The notes: generated by a model from the letters alone, not told the origin. Positions 34,392 to 43,898 are shown, counted from the first letter of the stretch. The stretch is DNA of 64,000 nt from JAGQSZ01 sp049647585 (GCA_049647585.1 JBARXY010000026.1:124001-188000); one strand, 5' to 3'. Numbers and translations: made by a program.

Positions 34392-36109
34392 CTCAGGTGG
34401 GGCCGATCCACAAGTCCGGTGGGGCGGACCAGACGGGGGAGTCCGTCAGAACTCTTTCAGTCATATGCGGACAGTGGTCGGCATTCGCCGTCGGCAGGCC
34501 TGCCGATGTGCCACTTGCCGTCATGCGGGCCAACCGGGTGGTATCCAACAATTCAGCGGCGCTAGGACACGGCGTGTCGCCGGGGCTGCGCAGACGCGAG
34601 GCGCAGGCCAGGTGCCCGTCGATAGAACTGCACGACCACGACGAACAACGCGACGCCCGGGTCTTTGAGCAGGTCCTCCACGCTCTGGAAGATCTGGTCC
34701 CCCGAATCGAGGTCATCGAATCGGGCCACTGCCTGTTTCCGTCCCGGGGCCCCTCTCGATACCACGGTGGTGACAGACGGTTGGCGGTGATGGTGAAAGC
34801 CGCCGTTGACAAGGCACTCGCCGACGACCCCGACCTCGTACCCGATTCCGGCCCGGACTCCGATATCGGAGCAGTTTCAGGCCCGGGGTCTGGCAGAGCG
34901 AGTCTTTGTCCGGTCGGGATAGGGATCGCCGACGGTCCCCGGACGGCGTCCATGGCAGCCAGGGAGTCCCTGGAGATAAATGCGCCGGTGCTGGTCCCCA
35001 AGGGCGCGAGTGCAGCGTTTCTGGCGTCGCTTCCCATCGAGCGGCTCGATCACATTCTCGATGAAGATCTGATCGATCTGCTCAGGCGTCTGGGATTGCG
35101 CACTATCGGCCGTTTCGCCTCGCTTCCACCGGCAGATGTCTCTGCCCGTTTCGGAGCAGTGGCCATCCGTGCCCACCGGTTGGCCAACGGTTCGGATACA
35201 GAACCCCCGATTCTGAGCGATGTCGCTGTCGAACTGAAGGTGAGCGCCAGTCTGGACCCTCCGGCAGATCGGGTCGATCGGGCGGCCTTCATGGCCAAGG
35301 TGCTCGCCGACGATCTTCATACCCAGCTTTCCTCCCGCGGCCTGGCCTGTAGCCGCATACTCGTGGTCGCCGAGACCGAGACGGGGGACCGTATCGAACG
35401 GTTCTGGAGGCATTCGGGAACGTTTTCGTCTGCCGCTGTTGCCCAACGGGTCAGATGGCAACTCGAGGGATGGCTCGGCCTCGGCAAGTCTCAGAGCCGC
35501 TGCGAAGGCGGGGTCTCCAGGCTGGAGATAATCCCCGATCAGGTGTGTCCCGATGACGGGGTCCAGTTGGGATTTTGGGGAGGAACCAGCCAGGAGGGGG
35601 AACGCGCTGCCAAGGGCTTGGCCAGGGTCCAGGCGTTGTTGGGAGCCGACTCGGTTCTGGTGCCCGAACACCAGGGTGGGCGTGCACCTTCGGAGCAGTA
35701 CAGGTTGGTACCGATAGACACGGTCGATCTGTCAGCCCGGGTTAAGCCGTCGAGTCGTCCTTGGCCCGGAAGAGTTCCGTCTCCGATGCCTGCTGTGGTC
35801 TGGCCCAAGGTCATACCGGCACAAGTGATAGATGACCAGGGGAACCAGGTCGGAGTCGGCGGGAGGGGAATGATCAGCGCGTCGCCCCATAGCTGCGCCC
35901 TCGATGGAGGACCTTGGTTGTCGGTCCGAGCTTGGGCAGGTCCGTGGTGTGTGGATGAGCGCTGGTGGGATCCAATAGCGCATCGGCGTAGAGCCCGCAT
36001 ACAGGTGGTTCTGAGTTCATCCGACGGGTCATCGCATCCCAGTCGGGGTCTGGCCCACATTCTGACGCTCGAGGCCGGCAGCTGGTGGGTCGAAGCGACC
36101 TACGACTGA
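34388..36109 (+). CDS. imuB: ImuB, catalytically inactive Y-family polymerase homologue
   Basis: A 573-aa Y-family-related protein. The positions of the metal-binding acids of true Y-family polymerases are changed: the N-terminal strand reads LSVICGQWSAFAV rather than D-x-D, and the SIDE-like strand reads IEVIESGHCLF. The little-finger and helix-hairpin-helix region (LLRRLGLRTIGRFASLPPADVSARFG) is intact. It serves as the hub that joins ImuA', DnaE2 and the beta clamp. A disordered insert around residues 155-180 (DSGPDSDIGAVSGPGSG) is low complexity. GTG start overlaps the imuA' stop. Confidence 0.9.
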   Translation: MTQVGPIHKSGGADQTGESVRTLSVICGQWSAFAVGRPADVPLAVMRANRVVSNNSAALGHGVSPGLRRREAQARCPSIELHDHDEQRDARVFEQVLHALEDLVPRIEVIESGHCLFPSRGPSRYHGGDRRLAVMVKAAVDKALADDPDLVPDSGPDSDIGAVSGPGSGRASLCPVGIGIADGPRTASMAARESLEINAPVLVPKGASAAFLASLPIERLDHILDEDLIDLLRRLGLRTIGRFASLPPADVSARFGAVAIRAHRLANGSDTEPPILSDVAVELKVSASLDPPADRVDRAAFMAKVLADDLHTQLSSRGLACSRILVVAETETGDRIERFWRHSGTFSSAAVAQRVRWQLEGWLGLGKSQSRCEGGVSRLEIIPDQVCPDDGVQLGFWGGTSQEGERAAKGLARVQALLGADSVLVPEHQGGRAPSEQYRLVPIDTVDLSARVKPSSRPWPGRVPSPMPAVVWPKVIPAQVIDDQGNQVGVGGRGMISASPHSCALDGGPWLSVRAWAGPWCVDERWWDPIAHRRRARIQVVLSSSDGSSHPSRGLAHILTLEAGSWWVEATYD

Positions 36110-36188
36110 CTGCCGGTTCCGAAAGACGGGATGGCGGAATCGTCGCTTGTCTGAGTAGATGCCGCGAAGTTCATAGAGAACCACGTCC

Positions 36189-36215
36189 GAACCTGAGAGA
36201 ATGTCTCTCAGGTTC
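36189..36215. promoter_or_regulatory. Perfect 27-bp palindrome upstream of the two-component system
   Basis: The arms GAACCTGAGAGA (36189-36200) and TCTCTCAGGTTC (36204-36215) are perfectly complementary with a 3-bp ATG spacer. It lies 32 bp before the response-regulator start and 79 bp after the imuB stop, with no T-run following. It is most likely an operator or promoter-proximal hairpin for the two-component operon; a terminator for imuB is less likely. Confidence 0.7.
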
Positions 36216-36247
36216 ACACACCGGCCGTTGGTCGGAGAGGAGACGCG

Positions 36248-36964
36248 GTGAGTACTTCTGAAAGCGACCAGACGACTTTCCAGGGGCGCATACTGATAGT
36301 GGAGGACGAAGCCGCGTTGGCCGATGGGGTAGCCCGCGGGCTCAAGGCCGAAGGTTTCGAGGTCGAGGTCGCCTATGACGGACTGACCGGTCTCGAACGA
36401 GCTCGGAGCGCCGAGATCGACGTGGTAGTCCTCGACATCATGCTCCCCGGACTCAACGGCTATCGGGTCTGTAGAACGCTGCGTGAAGAGGGGGTCGGTA
36501 CACCGATTCTCATGCTGACCGCCAAGTCCGGTGAATACGACGAGGCCGAGGCGCTCGACACCGGTGCCGACGACTTTCTGTCCAAGCCGTTCTCCTTCGT
36601 CGTCCTTGTAGCTCGGATTCGTGCTCTTCTGCGGCGCTCGGCCGACGGACGCGCCCAGCCACTGGTCATAGGTGACCTGGTGTTGGATCCCCTCGCCCGC
36701 ACCTGTAGCCGTGCCGGAACCGACATTTCCCTCACGACCCGTGAGTACGAACTGCTCGAAGCACTCATGCGCAAACCTGGTCAGGTAGTACCCAAACAGG
36801 AGCTCCTCGAGCATGTTTGGGGTGGAAACTTCGAAGGCGACCCGAACGTCGTCGAGGTGTACGTCGGCTACCTGCGTCGCAAGATAGACAGGCCATTTGA
36901 CCGCAACGACATTGAAACGGTGCGGGGAGTCGGATACCGGATCGGCCACGGACCTGGTGTCTGA
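36248..36964 (+). CDS. OmpR/PhoB-family response regulator
   Basis: A 238-aa DNA-binding response regulator. The receiver domain has the acidic pocket (VEDE), phosphoacceptor D63 in VVVLDIMLPG, the T in MLTAKSG and K in LSKPFS. A winged-helix domain follows (LTTREYELLEALMRKPGQVVPKQELLEHVWG ... YVGYLRRKI). GTG start behind a GGAGAGGAG-rich leader. It pairs with the histidine kinase encoded in overlap. The palindrome 33 bp upstream may be its own binding site. Confidence 0.95.
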   Translation: MSTSESDQTTFQGRILIVEDEAALADGVARGLKAEGFEVEVAYDGLTGLERARSAEIDVVVLDIMLPGLNGYRVCRTLREEGVGTPILMLTAKSGEYDEAEALDTGADDFLSKPFSFVVLVARIRALLRRSADGRAQPLVIGDLVLDPLARTCSRAGTDISLTTREYELLEALMRKPGQVVPKQELLEHVWGGNFEGDPNVVEVYVGYLRRKIDRPFDRNDIETVRGVGYRIGHGPGV

Positions 36965-38582
36965 CAGCGCTGGCACGGGGCCGCCCCAGAGCGATCCGAA
37001 TCCGACGGGGCCGCCGGACTATGTACCTCCTGGCTCACCTCCGCTGGCAGGAAACCAGCCCGGTCCGCCTCCACAGGTCCCAGACCGGCATGAAGCACCG
37101 CCAACCGAGGAAGGTGACGATCAGGTCGGGCTTGCCGAGAGTCAGCGAACGACAATGCGCGTCAGGGTCTTCAGCTCGGTCCGGTTCCGCCTGGCTCTGG
37201 CTGTGGTTCTCGTGGTCGGAGTTTCGCTACTTGTCGGTGGCGCGCTCCTGGTCAAGTGGGTTGAAGCAACACTTGTGAATGACATCCGCTCCAGAAACGA
37301 GCGGATCGTTGCCTACATGGCCGAATCGTTGGAGCAGGGAAAGGCGCCAGCTGAGCTTTTCTCGTCGGTCAACGATCTGGGGTCGAGCATTGACGATGCG
37401 ATGTCGACCAGTCTCTTCGGCCTGACGGTCAACGCCCAGGAGGTCATTTCGACCACCTACTTCTATCTGGAGGGTCAGGGACTGACGGACCTGAACTTCA
37501 AGGTCGACGACCAGGGACGGCTCGTCCTGTTCGGGCGCCAGGGTCCGCCTCGCCCCGTCGAGGAGAACTCGATCGACGTGACCCGCAACATTCCCACCAA
37601 GGTCGGAATGTTGACTCTCCACGCGGTTACACCGCTCGACGAGATCGAACGGTCGATAGGTGCCCTCACCGGAGCGTTGGTGCTCGGACTACCTGTTCTG
37701 GCCCTGGGTGCAGGAATCCTGACCTGGTTCATCACCGGACGGGCCCTCGCCCCTGTTGCGATGATGACTCGTCGGGTCCGGGAACTGTCCGCCACGAACC
37801 TCGACGCCCGGGTTCCGGTGCCACCGATCGAGGATGAGGTGAGCCAACTGGCACGGACGATGAACGACATGCTCGACCGTCTCCAAGAGGCGTCGATCGC
37901 TCAGCGCCAATTTGTTTCGGATGCCAGTCACGAGTTGCGTTCGCCGGTCGCGTCCATCCGAGCCCAGTTGGAAACTGCACTGAGCTATCCCGACGAAGTC
38001 GACTGGCCGTCGGTAGCCAAGGTCGTCCTCGCCGAGGACGCCCGTCTTGAACATCTTGTCGGAAACCTGTTGGCAATGGCGAGGCTCGCAGAGGGACGGC
38101 TGGGCCCGCGGGGAGAGGTTGACCTCGACGATCTCGTAATGGGTCAGACACACCGGATGACCGGGATCCGCATCGATGTATCAGGGGTGTCCGCTGGGCG
38201 TGTCTGGGGAAATCCGGACGAACTGACCAGCGTCATCCGGAACCTGCTCGACAACGCCGCGCGCTATGCGCAGTCGTTCATAGCGGTGACAGTGTCCGAG
38301 AAGGGGCCCTGGGTCGTCCTGACGGTCTCGGATGACGGACCTGGCATCCCACCCGAGTTGCGCGAGACGGTGTTCAAACGGTTCGCGCGGCTCCAGGAGG
38401 GACGAGAAAGGGACATGGGCGGAACCGGCCTGGGCCTGGCGCTGTCACGGAGAATCGTCGAACACCATGGCGGAGAGATCCACGTGGAGGAGGGTCCGGG
38501 TGGAGGAGCGAAGTTCGTGGCGAAACTTCCATCCGCGGGTTGGACCGGATCCGAAGAAGACCCCGACCCTGAGCTGGACTGA
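36957..38582 (+). CDS. Membrane sensor histidine kinase
   Basis: A 541-aa kinase. After a Pro-rich, cytoplasmic-looking N-terminus come TM1 (LALAVVLVVGVSLLVGG), a periplasm-side sensing region of about 150 residues, TM2 (GALVLGLPVLALGAGILTWF), HAMP (ITGRALAPVAMMTRRV), the H-box with His325 (SDASHELRSPVASI), and the ATPase domain (NLLDNAARYA, SDDGPGIP, GGTGLGLAL). GTG 36957 overlaps the response-regulator stop; the alternative ATG 37155 would remove the Pro-rich 66 residues. It phosphorylates the upstream regulator; the signal is unknown. Confidence 0.93.
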   Translation: MSDSAGTGPPQSDPNPTGPPDYVPPGSPPLAGNQPGPPPQVPDRHEAPPTEEGDDQVGLAESQRTTMRVRVFSSVRFRLALAVVLVVGVSLLVGGALLVKWVEATLVNDIRSRNERIVAYMAESLEQGKAPAELFSSVNDLGSSIDDAMSTSLFGLTVNAQEVISTTYFYLEGQGLTDLNFKVDDQGRLVLFGRQGPPRPVEENSIDVTRNIPTKVGMLTLHAVTPLDEIERSIGALTGALVLGLPVLALGAGILTWFITGRALAPVAMMTRRVRELSATNLDARVPVPPIEDEVSQLARTMNDMLDRLQEASIAQRQFVSDASHELRSPVASIRAQLETALSYPDEVDWPSVAKVVLAEDARLEHLVGNLLAMARLAEGRLGPRGEVDLDDLVMGQTHRMTGIRIDVSGVSAGRVWGNPDELTSVIRNLLDNAARYAQSFIAVTVSEKGPWVVLTVSDDGPGIPPELRETVFKRFARLQEGRERDMGGTGLGLALSRRIVEHHGGEIHVEEGPGGGAKFVAKLPSAGWTGSEEDPDPELD

Positions 38583-38593
38583 GCCGCAGCCCC

Positions 38594-40789
38594 TCAGGAA
38601 TAGGCGGGCAGGTTGATGGTTGTCGGTGAATGGGTCACGAGGAACTCCTCGAAGGCCCGGCGGGGTAGCGGTGGTGCGTAGTAATAGCCCTGCACCATGT
38701 CGCAGCCGCGCTCCTGGAGAAAGTCGCGCTGGGCGTCGGTCTCGACTCCCTCGGCAACGGTTCCGATCCCCAGACTCTGTGCGAGTGCAAGTATTGCCTT
38801 GGTGATCGTCTCGGAGCGGCCGTTGCCCAGTTCTGTCACGAAGCAACGATCCACCTTGAGGGTGTGCAGCGGCAGTGTGTGCAGGTATGACAGCGAGGAA
38901 TAGCCGGTGCCGAAGTCGTCGAGCGCGACCAGAAAACCCAGGTCGTCGAGCGAACGTAACCGCAGGGCGGTCACTTCCATGTCGCGCATCAGCAGGGTCT
39001 CGGTTATCTCGAGTTCGAGCTGGTTTGCCGGAACGCCTGCGTTGTCGATGGTCGACATGAGCCGTTGAACGAAGCCCCTCTGCTCGAATTCGGTCGACGA
39101 GATGTTGATAGCGATCCGGGCGTTGTGGGGCATCAACCCAACGCTGTTCCAGTTGGCCAGATCTTCGGCGACGGTGGATATGACCATGTCGCTGATCGAC
39201 GAGATCGCGCCTGTGGCCTCGGCGGTCGGGATGAACACCGCAGGCGATATCGGGCCATGCTCAGGGTGGTGCCAGCGCAACAGCGCTTCGGCAGCGGCGA
39301 TGGACCCGCTTCGCAGGTCGATGATCGGCTGGTAGTAGACCTCGAGAGTCCGCTCGGCGGCTGCCCTTCGCAGGTCGCGGTCCAGGGCGATGCTGGTCCT
39401 CGACCGCTTGTCGACCGAGTCGTCGTACAGCTTCACCCGTTGATTGCCGTCACGACGGGCAGCCGACCGTGCCGCGTCGGCTGTGCGCAGGAGTTCCGAC
39501 GAATCGTCACCATTTCCCGGATATCTGGAGATTCCGATCGACGACGTGAAACGCAGCTCGAGGCCTTCGACGTCGAAGGGGGCATCGATGCGGCGCTGTA
39601 CCTCGTCAGCGAGTCGACGCAGGCGCGAATCGAACTCAAGACTCGCTCCGGAGCCGGTTGCGACGATCAGGAACTCGTCGACACCGATCCGTCCCACGTT
39701 CACGTGACGCGATTCAAGGTCGGCGAAACGTTCGGCCAACGTGACGAGCACATGATCGCCGACCGTCGAACCGAAGGTGTCGTTCACGCTGCGGAAGTCG
39801 TCCAGATCAACATGTAGCACCCCGACGCGCTGGTTCTTGGTGGAGTCGTCTCCGTCACCGTCAACGTCGGTGGAAGCGCCACCAGGGCCTTTGACCAGGT
39901 CGATCATGTCTTGGGTGTGCTCAGCGATGCGCGACCTGCTCATCAAGCCGGTCAGTGGGTCGATGGACTCCAGGTGTTGGAGCTCTTCGCGTGCCCGGAC
40001 CTGCTCGGTACGGTCACGCAGAATCAGCACAGAACCGTCGTGCTTTCCACGGTGATCATGGCGAGGTTCGGAGCGGACATCGACCGTCACGGTCCGATTT
40101 GTGGCGCGGGACCTGCCGTTGCCGCGAAGCCTGAGCCCATCAGCGGCGGTTGAAGTGCCGGTGCGCATGCTCCTGGATTCGGCTGTCGACTCAGGATTGA
40201 CCGGCTCGTCGTCCGGGTCGAGCCAGGTCCACGGCGGGTCGAAAATGCTGAGGGAGATGATCTTCTCGTGGGGAAAATCGACGAGGGCTTCGAACGCCTC
40301 GTTGACGAATTCGAAGCGACCGGCGGCATCAATAAGGGCAATCCCGTCACCCGTTGCACCGAACGCGATCTGAAGTAGTTCGTGACCGCTGGCCGCCCGC
40401 TCGTTGGCGAGGACCATCTCGGTCAGGTCGCGCGAGATCACCGAAATGGATCCTCTGGAGTTCGTTCCTTCCGGACCCGTCGAGTTGAGAATGAACATCA
40501 GTTCGACCGGAAGTGAAGCCTGCTCCGGATGGGTAATCCTGGTGGTGATGATGTGGGGGACCATCGGTTGAACCTGGTCCAACAGGAGTTGCCATCCCGC
40601 ACGACTCAGTCGGGGTTCGAGTAGCGCTCGGAATGTCGTGCCGATCAGGCCGTCACGATCACGCCCGACGGTCGTGGCTCCAGGTTGGTTGAGGCTCGTG
40701 ATGACGCCGTCGGCAGGATCGAGGATCCAGATGCCCTCGCGGAGATGGTCGACCGTACTGGTCAACATGTCCTCCGACGTACTGAACAC
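38594..40789 (-). CDS. PAS-PAS-GGDEF-EAL protein, probable c-di-GMP phosphodiesterase
   Basis: A 731-aa soluble signalling protein. Two PAS domains (EGIWILDPADG; DGIALIDAAG) are followed by a degenerate GGDEF domain whose motif reads GVDEF and a complete EAL domain (AEALLRWHHPEHG, LELEITE, DDFGTGYSSL, LKVDR, AEGVET). The altered GGDEF suggests a regulatory GTP-binding role, with hydrolysis of c-di-GMP by the EAL domain. GTG 40789 was chosen for its GGGAGGGG ribosome site 5 nt upstream. No membrane segment is present. The gene converges with the kinase gene, with only 11 bp between stops. Confidence 0.93.
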   Translation of the reverse strand: MFSTSEDMLTSTVDHLREGIWILDPADGVITSLNQPGATTVGRDRDGLIGTTFRALLEPRLSRAGWQLLLDQVQPMVPHIITTRITHPEQASLPVELMFILNSTGPEGTNSRGSISVISRDLTEMVLANERAASGHELLQIAFGATGDGIALIDAAGRFEFVNEAFEALVDFPHEKIISLSIFDPPWTWLDPDDEPVNPESTAESRSMRTGTSTAADGLRLRGNGRSRATNRTVTVDVRSEPRHDHRGKHDGSVLILRDRTEQVRAREELQHLESIDPLTGLMSRSRIAEHTQDMIDLVKGPGGASTDVDGDGDDSTKNQRVGVLHVDLDDFRSVNDTFGSTVGDHVLVTLAERFADLESRHVNVGRIGVDEFLIVATGSGASLEFDSRLRRLADEVQRRIDAPFDVEGLELRFTSSIGISRYPGNGDDSSELLRTADAARSAARRDGNQRVKLYDDSVDKRSRTSIALDRDLRRAAAERTLEVYYQPIIDLRSGSIAAAEALLRWHHPEHGPISPAVFIPTAEATGAISSISDMVISTVAEDLANWNSVGLMPHNARIAINISSTEFEQRGFVQRLMSTIDNAGVPANQLELEITETLLMRDMEVTALRLRSLDDLGFLVALDDFGTGYSSLSYLHTLPLHTLKVDRCFVTELGNGRSETITKAILALAQSLGIGTVAEGVETDAQRDFLQERGCDMVQGYYYAPPLPRRAFEEFLVTHSPTTINLPAYS

Positions 40790-40969
40790 TGTGCCCCTCC
40801 CGGATCCGATGTGGCGGCACCTTGTAGACCGGGTGGGGGTCAATCAGGTGCGGTCCGCCGTTACGGCTGGCCGTGAGTGAGCCTAGATTCGCGCGGAGCG
40901 TGGTCGGTGGATGGCCAGGCCGGACAGGGATGCCCGCCGGGATGGGTGCTGGCGCCGGGATGGGCTGCG

Positions 40970-42868
40970 TCAGATCCGGCCGGCAGCAGCGGCGGCTTCG
41001 GTCGCGGCGTCGAGTTGTGACTCCACGATGTCCAGACCCGCATCCCAGAACCCCGGGTCCTCCAGATCGCAGTCGACGATCTGCCCGAGCTCTCCGGGGC
41101 TCATCGACCCTCCGGCGCTGAGCAGTTCGAGATAGGACGGGACGAACTCCCGCCCACGTTCGGCGTAACGGGCATAGACCGACAGTGCCAGGAGCTGACC
41201 GTACGCATAGGCGTAGACATATCCGGGCGTACCGATGAAGTGGGGGATGTAACTCCACCAGGTCGCGTAGCCGTCGGTCAGTTCGACCGAGTCGCCGAGC
41301 ATCGCCGATTGGGACTTGAGCCACAGCTCGTTCATGTTCTCGACAGAGATCTCGCCGACCTCGCGACGGGCGGTGTGCACCGAGTCCTCGAAGCGATTCA
41401 TGGCGACCTGTCGGAACACCGTGGCGATCGAGTCCTCGAGAGTCGCTGCGAGCAGAGCGAAGCGGGCGGAAGGATCCTCCATCTGCGCAAGTAGGGCGTT
41501 GTTGGTGACGGTCTCGCCGAACACCGAAGCGGTCTCGGCCAGCGTCAAGGGAGTCGACTGGTGGAAGACGCCCTGTTCACGAGCGAGATAGGCGTGGAGT
41601 CCGTGACCCAGCTCATGGGCAAGGGTCGATACATCCCGACTGCGGCTGGTCCAGTTGAGAAGGACATAGGGGTGATGTGAGGGGACCGTGTAGGCGCAGA
41701 ACGCACCCGGCCGCTTGCCGGGGCGGGTCGGCGCGTCGATCCAGTTCTCGTCGAAGAAACGCTTCGCAATATTTGCGAGCTCAGGGGAAAAACTTCCGTA
41801 GGCGTCGAGGACGATGGATTTGGCCTCTGCCCATCCGACGGTTGTCTCATCGCTTGCGACAGATGCCATCCGGTCGTAGTCGGCGATCCGGTCCACGCCG
41901 AGGATCTGGGCTTTCAACGAGTACCACTTCTGTGGCAGGTCGTAGCGAGCGACGACAGCATCGATGAGTGCCTGCACCGACTCATCTGAGGCCTCGTTGT
42001 CCAGGTTGCGTGCCGAGATCCAGCTCGGATAACCGCGGAGACGGTCATCGACGGACTTGTCGAGCAGGAGGGTGTTGAAGACGAATGCCCGCGTTCGCAG
42101 ACCAGGTTCCAAGCCGACGGTGACTGCTTCGGCGGCCTGGCGTCGGGTCTCTCGGTCCGGGTGGGCGAGCAGCGAAAGGCCCTGTTCGAGCGGGACCGTT
42201 GCTGTGTCATTGGCGTCATCCCCGGCGTCACCGCCAACCAGTTCGGCCGGAAGTTCGACGGTAATTGCCGAGGTGAGTTCGTCGAAGAGTCGGACCCAGG
42301 CACTGTCGCCACTGACGGATTTCTCTGTGAGCAGCTTCTCTTCCGGTTCGCTGAGTAGGTGCTGACGGTAACGACGGACCGACCGAAGGTGATGGGCGCA
42401 GAAGTCCAGCCGTGGGTCGGCCAGTAGAGCTTCGGCGGTGTCGTCGTCCACTGCTGCCCATTCGAGTTCGAAGAACACCAGCCGGGTCGCAAGCGTCGTC
42501 GATCGCTCCTGGATCTTCATCATCAGAGCGCCGCGCTCAGGGTCGGCGGTGTTCTCCGAGAAACGGAGCATGGCGTAGTAACCGACCCTGCCCTGGATCT
42601 CCTGCAACTCGGCAAGCTTGGTCATGGCTGCGGCGAGTGCGCCGCTGTCCAGTTCGGCGACCTTGCCGCGCAGAGTCTCGATCTGGTCGATCAGTTCCTC
42701 GGACTGGTCCATCAGGTCATCGACGTCGGAACCGTCGAGGAGGGTGTCGAGATCCCAGGCCACATTGCTTGCGAGGAGGTCCTCACTGCCGGTCCCGCCA
42801 AGGCTCTCGGCGGAGCCCTCGGCTACCTGGGCAGGGGTCTGGGTGCTGGATCCGGTGTCGCTGTTCAT
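40970..42868 (-). CDS. M3-family oligoendopeptidase (PepF-like)
   Basis: A 632-aa zinc metallopeptidase. The HELGH motif is at residues 418-422, with the third zinc ligand Glu in the ETASVFGE helix. LNWTSRSRDVSTLAHELGH and the AYGQLLALSVYARY C-terminal helix fit the PepF subgroup. It cleaves small peptides in the cytoplasm. ATG 42868 was chosen because it opens a Ser/Thr-rich tail leading into the conserved domain; a longer form starts at 42934 but overlaps the divergent enoyl-CoA hydratase gene. A short acidic insert (VGGDAGDDANDT) interrupts the catalytic domain. Confidence 0.93.
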   Translation of the reverse strand: MNSDTGSSTQTPAQVAEGSAESLGGTGSEDLLASNVAWDLDTLLDGSDVDDLMDQSEELIDQIETLRGKVAELDSGALAAAMTKLAELQEIQGRVGYYAMLRFSENTADPERGALMMKIQERSTTLATRLVFFELEWAAVDDDTAEALLADPRLDFCAHHLRSVRRYRQHLLSEPEEKLLTEKSVSGDSAWVRLFDELTSAITVELPAELVGGDAGDDANDTATVPLEQGLSLLAHPDRETRRQAAEAVTVGLEPGLRTRAFVFNTLLLDKSVDDRLRGYPSWISARNLDNEASDESVQALIDAVVARYDLPQKWYSLKAQILGVDRIADYDRMASVASDETTVGWAEAKSIVLDAYGSFSPELANIAKRFFDENWIDAPTRPGKRPGAFCAYTVPSHHPYVLLNWTSRSRDVSTLAHELGHGLHAYLAREQGVFHQSTPLTLAETASVFGETVTNNALLAQMEDPSARFALLAATLEDSIATVFRQVAMNRFEDSVHTARREVGEISVENMNELWLKSQSAMLGDSVELTDGYATWWSYIPHFIGTPGYVYAYAYGQLLALSVYARYAERGREFVPSYLELLSAGGSMSPGELGQIVDCDLEDPGFWDAGLDIVESQLDAATEAAAAAGRI

Positions 42869-42932
42869 CGAGGAGAAGGCTACGTCGTGTCGCCCTAGGA
42901 TCCGTCTCACGTCGAATCGGGGGATGCGCCAC

Positions 42933-43898
42933 ATGGACTACCGAGATATTTCCTACGAGGTGCGGGGCTCCACCGCCCTGGTGACACTCGATCGGCCGGA
43001 GCACCTCAATGCCTTCACCGTCCGAATGGCCCAGGAGTTGATCGACGTATTCGACCGGACAGATGCAGACGACTCGGTCAAGGCAGTGGTGGTCACCGGA
43101 GCCGGCCGTGCCTTCTGTGCTGGAGCCGACTTGTCGATGGGTGGCGCGTCCTTCGATCTGACTTCGGTCGCCGAGCGTTCGGCTGACGCCGCGGACTCGG
43201 CTGACGCCGCAGGTTCGGCTGACGCCGCCGACTCGGGTGGCAGCGGGGGAGACGACCCGCAATCCGGTGGGATCCGGGGATGGGGGATGGTTGGCGAAGG
43301 TGACCAGCAGGCTCCGGCCGACCTGGGCGGCATGGTGGTGCTGCGGATCCATGAGTCGCTCAAGCCCATAATCGCGGCGATCAACGGGCCGGCAGTGGGC
43401 GTGGGTATAACGATGACGCTACCGATGGATGTTCGCCTTGGAGTCGAGGACTCAAAGTTCGGCTTTGTCTTCAACCGCCGGGGAATCAGCATCGACGGCG
43501 CGGCCAGCTGGTTCCTGCCACGGGTCGTCGGGATCGGTCAGGCGCTCGACTGGGTCGACACCGGCCGGGTGTTCCTGGCGGACGAGGCATTCCACGGCGG
43601 TCTGATCAGGTCCGTCTACGCCGATCGTGAGGCTCTGTTGGACGCTGCTTTCACGCTGGCCGACGAGATCGCAGACAACTGTGCCGCGGTATCGGTCGCC
43701 GTCTCAAGGCGACTTCTCTGGGACGCAATGGGGGATTCCAGCCCCGTCGATGCCCATCGGCGTGAATCGATCGCTCTGTACAGGCGAGGCAGATCCACAG
43801 ACGTCCGGGCAGGTGTGACGGCGTTTCTTGAGAAGACCCAGCCGAACTTCGTGGACAGGATCAGCACCTCGGAAGAGGTTCACGACCGCCCCCGCTGA
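42933..43898 (+). CDS. Enoyl-CoA hydratase/isomerase-family protein with repeat insert
   Basis: A 321-aa crotonase-fold protein. The oxyanion motif GAGRAFCAGADLSMG and the second motif AAINGPAVGVGITMTLPMD are intact, with the family GFVFNRRGISIDGAASWFLPR region. Residues about 82-105 form a repeat-rich, Gly/Ser/Ala/Asp insert encoded by an 18-bp triplication, lying in the usual mobile loop after the active-site helix. ATG 42933 was chosen for its spacing (9 nt) to GGGGG; ATG 42924 is the alternative. It acts in fatty-acid or branched-chain acyl-CoA breakdown; the exact reaction is unclear. Confidence 0.92.
   Translation: MDYRDISYEVRGSTALVTLDRPEHLNAFTVRMAQELIDVFDRTDADDSVKAVVVTGAGRAFCAGADLSMGGASFDLTSVAERSADAADSADAAGSADAADSGGSGGDDPQSGGIRGWGMVGEGDQQAPADLGGMVVLRIHESLKPIIAAINGPAVGVGITMTLPMDVRLGVEDSKFGFVFNRRGISIDGAASWFLPRVVGIGQALDWVDTGRVFLADEAFHGGLIRSVYADREALLDAAFTLADEIADNCAAVSVAVSRRLLWDAMGDSSPVDAHRRESIALYRRGRSTDVRAGVTAFLEKTQPNFVDRISTSEEVHDRPR
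43179..43232 (+). repeat. Triplicated 18-bp repeat inside the enoyl-CoA hydratase gene
   Basis: Three contiguous 18-bp units that each begin TCGGCTGACGCCGC occur at 43179-43196, 43197-43214 and 43215-43232. They encode SADAAD/SADAAG/SADAAD-type peptide repeats in a surface loop and differ by only a few bases, so the expansion is probably recent. Confidence 0.9.
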
